DNA of 64,000 nucleotides from Epiperipatus broadwayi (taxonomy: Eukaryota; Onychophora; Udeonychophora; Euonychophora; Peripatidae): assembly GCA_028023455.1 (NCBI GenBank), contig JAQFVV010012423.1:5872269-5936268 (forward strand), given 5' to 3'. Position numbers and translations under genes: made by a program. The number at the start of each line of letters is the position of its first letter. Position 1 is the stretch's first letter. Shown piece after piece: positions 58,964-64,000 of this stretch. The notes below the pieces were generated by a model. It saw nothing but the letters and a program-made list of their open reading frames with translations. It was not told the origin of the DNA and made no database searches.

Positions 58964-60301
58964 TCAATATTGTTTTTCAGCTTGTTGCCAATATCCTAAG
59001 TGCTGCAATTCATCCTCAATAGTAGTTTCCTTCTGGGCTACCATAATCTGGGCAGTTTGATCATGCAGTTCCGGGTTCTGAGGGTTCATCAGTATTGGGT
59101 GATGGCTTAAAATGTCAGCCACCATATTTTCTGGTCCTGGGCAGTAGACTACACTATACCGGAATTTCTGTAGGGTCAAACTCCAACGAATGAGTCGGTC
59201 ATTTGTTAGGAAACTCTTGTTTAAAAATTCCAAGCACCTATGGTCAGTAATTATGATTACTTCAGACCCCAGGAGGAATTGCTTGAATTTTTGACAAGCC
59301 CACACAATAGCGAGTGTTTCCTGTTCTGTTGTGGTATAGTTTACCTCAGCCCCTTTTAAAGTTCGGCTGATAAAATAGAGAACTTGGTGTAGTCCCCTTT
59401 TTCTCATTTGAAATAACAAAGTGCCTAGACCCCTCTTACTACTAATGGTTTGGATGTAGAAGGGGTAGTTAAAATCTGGATGGTGAATTATTACGGCTTG
59501 TAAAAACTTATTTTTGATTACTTGAAGGTCCTGATCATGAGTGGTGGTCCATGCCCACCTCTTATTTTTATGTAAAAGATCAATCAAATGAGTTGTTTCC
59601 AATGCAAACCCAGGGTAGAATTTATGATAGAAATTACATAACCCCAGGAAAGAACGGACTTGCTTGCGGGTCGCTGGGGTTGGAAATTTCTCAATAGCTT
59701 CAATTTTTTCAGGGTGAGGTTTTATTCCATCTGCGCTAATGATGTGACCCAAGAATAAGATTTCTTTTAGGGCAAAGCAGCTCTTCTCCAAATTAATGGT
59801 GATGTTCTCACGCTCACACTCCTTGAAAAATAGGCCTAAGCACTTAATGTATTCTTCCATGTCCTTTGAAGCTATTACAATATCATCAATGTAGCAGACC
59901 ATATGGTCTTGCAATTCCTCTGAGAGTACTTGTTTGAGACAGTGCATCAAACCTGCACCACTCTTTATGAGGTCAAAAGGTACCCTCTTGAATACATGGC
60001 TTTGCCCGTTATATCGAAAAGCAGTATATTTTCGATCTCTTGGATCAAGGGCCATCTGCCAATAACTTGAAGTTAAATCCAAAGTGGAAAAAATAGTCTT
60101 TCCAGGCAGATGGACAAAGACTTCTTGGATAGGTGGGGGGATGTCTCTCTCAGGTATAGTCATGCTGTTCAATTTACGAGCATCAAGGCACAAATGAAGG
60201 TCACCACTCCTTTTCCTTACAACCACTAAAGGATTATTGTAAGGGGATGGTCCCCATTCGATGATTCCCCATTCCATCATCTGTTTAATTTGACTCTCCA
60301 T
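58964..60301 (-). pseudogene. Gypsy reverse transcriptase and RNase H
   Basis: An open 445-codon frame. RT: EWGIIEWGPSPYNNPLVVV, RKLNSMTIPERDIPPP, FSTLDLTSSYWQM (first Asp), FKRVPFDL, HMVCYIDDIVIAS (catalytic Asp pair), LFLGHIISADGIKPHPEK, and the RSFLGLCNFYHKF thumb. RNase H: NYPFYIQTISSKRGLG, TEQETLAIVWACQKF (Glu) and VIITDHRCLEFL (Asp). The first RNase H acidic residue, expected in the TDAS motif, reads TISS here, so that catalytic Asp is lost. It continues in the same frame as the protease across a single stop at 60347-60349, so 60301 is just the first Met after that stop. Confidence 0.92.
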
Positions 60302-60346
60302 CTCTTCTTTATATTGGAAGAGAATTGGGTAGGTTTTGGATTGGAC

Positions 60347-61054
60347 TTACAATTCTTCTTTTAATCTAATGCGGTGGGTATAACCTTTGATTTGACCAAG
60401 GACTTGAGAAAATACCTTGGAATACTCGTTTTCCAACATTTCTTTAATTTGGTTCCTGTCTCTGGGATTGGCAATCGCTGCTTCTTGTACCTTTGTCAAG
60501 ATCAATGCTGGGTCAACCGGTTGAATGATACAGCTGCAGTTATCCACTTGATTTTTCTGGGTGTCCTGAAATTTCACGGCCTCTTGCTTTATGTAACAGG
60601 TCCTTCGGTAGTAATCAATGATGCCTTCATGTTGTATTAAAAAATATGATCCCAACACCATGTCATAAATGAGTCCATCCATGACTAAAAAGGCATGTCC
60701 TAAAGATATTTGATTTATTCTCAACTCCAACCATATTTGGTAATTTTTACTCATTGATTTACGTCCATTTGCCAGAGTTAAACCAATGGGCCGTGGAGGG
60801 AGCTTCATGAATTCTTTTAATCTCCTCATGTTTTCAAACCAAGCTTTTGATATCAGGGATACTTGGCTTTCCGAATCCATTAATGCTTGCACTCTCTCGG
60901 TCTCGACTGTTATCTGCACAATTGGGAAGAGATTTCCCATGCTATTGTTTCTGGATCTATCTCCATGGATGATTGTGGTTCTTGGATTTTCCTCAGTTAT
61001 TTCTATTTTTTTGGTTACTTTGACCTTTTTGTTCCACTCCTGTGTCTTTATCAC
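60347..61054 (-). pseudogene. Gypsy aspartic protease and RT-entry region
   Basis: Residues 55-75 hold VQALMDSESQVSLISKAW: the protease loop where DSG/DTG is expected, here DSE, so the active-site Gly is replaced. The second landmark is DMVLGSYFLIQHEG at about residue 131 (the usual LGMDFL position). The C-terminal 60 residues (KEMLENEYSKVFSQ, GYTHRIRLKEEL) are the typical lead-in to RT; the frame stops at 60347 and resumes at once. It overlaps the end of gag by 62 bp in another frame, as in elements that make pol by frameshifting. Confidence 0.85.
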
Positions 61055-61784
61055 TAATAGAGGTTAAAAATCTTCCCATCTCTGAGATGGTGTAAATTTG
61101 GCAGCTTAACATCATTCTTTGGACCCATATGAGCATATTGTTCTTTATAATGCATGCATCAGAGTACGTGAAGGTGGTTAGGGTTCGAAACTTCGCCACT
61201 TGTTTAAAAAAAAATTGGATGAAAGTTCCTTGCTGGCTACCTTGATATTTTTCGGCTGTCAAAGTCTGAATCATATCTTCTTGGTGCTCATCACTGCAAA
61301 ATTGCCCTATCACTGCTTGTTCATATTCTTTGAAGTTTTTGGGTTTCTATGCTAATGACCTCCACCAATCCTTTGTAGTGTTTTTTAAATAATGGCTCAC
61401 AGCAGCCACTTTCTCAGCCTCATCCATTGCATGAACATGGATCAGTTCCCTCAGGCTTTCTATGTGCTCTATAGGATTCCCTCCTGGCTCGCCTTGGAAC
61501 TCCTGTATATGGATCAGTTGGTATATCAATGATGGTCCCTGTGAGCCGCTTGAAGGTGTTTGAACTTTATTGTTGGTGGTCTTCTCATTAGCCTCTGTTT
61601 CTATGATGGCTATTCTTTGATCTAGGGCTTCTTGATGCTTGTGCATTGTTCTCTCAATTTCATATCTCATTGTTGTCATAATGCTGTTCATCATCATCTT
61701 TGAATTTTCCATCATTATGGAAATCATCTTCTCTTCTGCATTTTCCTGTTGCTCATCCACCTGCTCCTCTTTTGTGGGATCCAT
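60993..61784 (-). pseudogene. Gypsy gag, interrupted by one stop
   Basis: MDPTKEEQVDEQQENAEEKM starts a long Met/Glu-rich coiled coil (to about residue 75). A Ser/Gly linker follows, then the gag domain with FQGEPGGNPIEHIESLRELI and HYLKNTTKDWW. A TAG at 61347-61349 interrupts, and the same frame continues (VIGQFCSDEHQEDM, AEKYQGSQQGTFIQF, FFKQVAKFRTL) to 60993. No CCHC knuckle is visible. The ATG at 61784 lies in good context after an AT-rich leader. The Met-rich helix resembles those of elements 1 and 2. Confidence 0.82.
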
Positions 61785-63053
61785 CTAAAACAGAAAATCT
61801 TTTTATTTAAAAAAAATTATATTATTATTATTTATTTATTTATTTATTTGTATACTTTACTTAAAAAAAATTTGAAATTTTATTCAAGACTGCTCTTTTC
61901 TCTTAATTTACTCTTAATTTATTGAGGGATAAACAAAACTTTATATATTTATTTGACTTGAATGGGTTACACCACCCTTCCCTCCTAAAACATCTCCCAT
62001 CCTACTATTACCTGTTCTGTTTACTGCCTTTCGTTATAAAATTATTTGCCACTCAGCTAAAAAAAATTTTTCGCAAAACTTAACTTTTTCCTAAATGAAA
62101 TGAAACAAATTTATTCTTTTTACCTCTGGTTGTTCTCCTGTGCCTGGACAGATTTGACATTGATCATACATGACTTAGTTGATAACAATTGGTTTACATG
62201 ATTTCATTTACATTTAATTTACATTTAAGTTGTACTGACTCTTTAACCATTTTATTCTTCCAGGTTCGAATCTTAAATAACACTATTTTGTGTTTGAAAA
62301 TATTGATTTAAACTATTGGCAAATTTTTTCGTCTGGGTGCCAGCCAATAGATTATATATATGCTTTATTATTAACAATTTATTCACCCAAGTCTCTATTA
62401 ACAAACATTTATTGCTATTACACAATTTTGATTTAGTAATTTTTTTATATCACAATATTTTACAGACTGAACATTTATTTATATACCAAAACATACAGTA
62501 TTTGGTTTATTTTTCTTTTACATTTTACACATGAAGAAAAATCACAGATAGAAACAAAAACCTCATATATTTTCCTTTCTATTTTGAGTCTGTGTCATAT
62601 ATCACTTTTAGTTCTGGGTACCAGCTATTTGTGGACCCATTATTCTTATTCTCTACCACAAAATACAGCAAAAAAAGTACATGTGTATTTCACACATTTC
62701 ATTTTATCAACATATTCATCATGGTGTAGGTATTTATCTAAAATCCCCACCATTTTAGAGCATCCCAAACTCAGGAAAAAAAATTTTTTTTACACATATA
62801 CATTATTCATTACTATGTCAAAAAGCATAACAAAAAAAAAAAACACATTATATACATTAAACATTATTCAGAGTTTTGCAGTGTGTGCAAAACATCATAC
62901 AAACTTGGGAAAAAAATCTTACATATATTTGTTATTTAGTGTAATTAAAAAAAAAACCTTATATATATATATGCTTAACATTATATAGGGTGTGGGAATA
63001 TCTAATAGCACCACGATGGGCATCCAAAAACCCAGAAAAAAAAATATATACGA
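61785..63053 (-). other. Gypsy leader with possible primer-binding site
   Basis: AT-rich with runs of A and T and degenerate short repeats (62640-62990). On the minus strand, TTTGGATGCCCATCGTGGTG at about 63008-63027 resembles a gypsy PBS/leader block but sits about 28 nt from the apparent LTR end, so it is tentative. Short plus-strand frames at 62316-62534 and 62584-62988 are not supported. Confidence 0.5.
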
Positions 63054-64000
63054 TATACCGGTCGAAAAACACACATCGATCCAACAAACCCCTGAATACA
63101 GGTAAAGTACCTCGAGTCCGACCATGTACAAGATAGATAAATCAGGTACATCGTGAATTCTGCCCTATTTACCTATATCCCCAGGTCAAAGATCTAATCA
63201 ATGGCCTTTCTCGACGATACGATCGAATTCCTTTATTTTCACTGTGCCGGCAGCTGGGTCTTAAAGCATGAGATTCGATTTTATTACATTTAAATGAGAA
63301 CTTGGGTGATTAGTTGATATGTATGTTTAAAAATCCAAATTTATTTAAAATAAAAGTAAACAAAATGATTTGAGAACACTGGAACTTTGTTTTAGTTATA
63401 TATATATATATATATTTAAAATCATTAGGCATTCTACATTAGTTATTTTACATTAGTTTAAACTCAAGCTCAAAAAAAAAAAATACAATTTTTAAATTCA
63501 CTTCATAATTATAAGAGTTCCTGACGACTTTATTTTTATTAGCGGTCAGCATTGACGTTATTAGGTTTGTACAATTTATTTTGTTAAGTTTATACATCTT
63601 TAATTTTGTTTACATTTATTCTCCTTTTTTAAAATAGTAAAAATTATTTCATAATTAAATGACCATGGATTTCAAAATTCCCCATGCACATTTATTACAA
63701 GCTTATAATATAGTGATAGGTTTAAACATCTGCCTAACGCACATATATAAGAATGACTTTAAAAAAAACATTTCTATTGAAAAAGATATTAATTAAATAG
63801 ACGATTGTAGTAAGACTAATTTGACGTCTTACTCCATTAACATATATATATATAAAAAGATTTTTATTTATCTTTATAAAATTAATAATTTGGATTTTCA
63901 ACAACTAATGTTTTATGACATTAGTGGACCTTGCTGGCATAGCTTATAAATAACTTTAAAACTCTAAGCGATTATAATAAAAACATCTATCAGTTAATTA
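63054..64000 (-). repeat. 5' LTR of the gypsy element, partial
   Basis: Collinear with 54409-55357 with only scattered substitutions and small indels, which suggests fairly recent insertion. The inner terminal TG (plus strand) has become TA here. The remaining ~2.1 kb lies beyond the window. Confidence 0.88.

Larger units (their letters stand above)
54409..64000 (-). mobile_element. Ty3/gypsy LTR retrotransposon, inactivated, cut by window edge
   Basis: Minus-strand order from right to left: 5' LTR (63054 to beyond 64000), ~1.27-kb leader, gag (61784-60993), protease (61054-60347), RT-RNase H (60301-58964), integrase with GPY tail (58815-57858), polypurine tract (57514-57499) and 3' LTR (57498-54409). 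The RT-before-integrase order and GPY module define Ty3/gypsy. No envelope-like frame is seen between integrase and LTR. LTRs of about 3.1 kb are unusually long. Inactivated by stops, frameshifts and active-site changes. Confidence 0.92.

Noticed and set aside
60374-61067. Plus-strand frames at 60374-60640 and 60786-61067
   Set aside because: They lie antisense to the gypsy protease, which has clear motifs.

Overview
The window is a strongly A+T-rich (roughly three quarters by eye), gene-poor stretch of an animal nuclear genome. The reasons are non-LTR retrotransposons of animal type, a Ty3/gypsy element with a GPY-type integrase tail, tRNA-derived Pol III repeats, long microsatellites, and a fragment related to the animal nuclear protein YLPM1/ZAP3. 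The mix suggests an invertebrate with a large, repeat-rich genome; the species cannot be fixed from sequence alone. I find no intact host gene, rRNA or functional tRNA. Nearly everything recognisable is a mobile element or its debris.

Layout. 0.14-1.09 kb: a near-perfect 433-bp-armed palindrome bracketed by an exact 15-bp direct repeat. 3.3-6.4 kb: a decayed RTE-clade LINE (endonuclease, RT, C-terminal tail) interrupted by a 197-bp insertion. 7.9-13.6 kb: a nearly full-length but broken L1/Tx1-like LINE. Its ORF1 carries a CCHC knuckle and an AT-hook, and it lies between an (AAT/AAC)n tract and a pure 245-bp (AAT)n array. 13.7-15.8 kb: internally duplicated noncoding DNA with a foldback and an 89-bp G tract. 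17.7-22.4 kb: an LTR element with ~1.18-kb LTRs and only gag-like debris inside. 22.4-37.3 kb: mostly featureless AT-rich DNA with a foldback that encloses a tRNA-like segment, and a second L1/Tx1-like LINE fragment on the minus strand. 37.3-43.8 kb: two ~3.0-kb direct repeats flanking a hairpin element. 44.4-46.3 kb: tandem and dispersed repeats. 46.3-51.6 kb: an LTR element with 1.7/2.0-kb LTRs whose short internal region joins gag-like sequence to a YLPM1-like segment in one open frame. 51.9-54.1 kb: an approximately 1-kb tandem duplication; one unit carries a 104-bp insertion of the same family as the 0.2-kb palindrome. 54.4-64.0 kb: a minus-strand Ty3/gypsy element with ~3.1-kb LTRs and gag, protease, RT-RNase H and integrase, all inactivated; it runs off the right edge.

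Functionally, each autonomous family seen (RTE LINE, L1/Tx1-like LINE, gypsy) supplies enzymes for its own copying, but every copy here is broken. The two gag-only LTR elements would have needed enzymes in trans. The most unusual points are the host-derived YLPM1-like segment inside an LTR element, the foldback family with 14-15-bp target duplications, and the LINE whose AT-hook ORF1 and flanking AAT repeats suggest microsatellite targeting.
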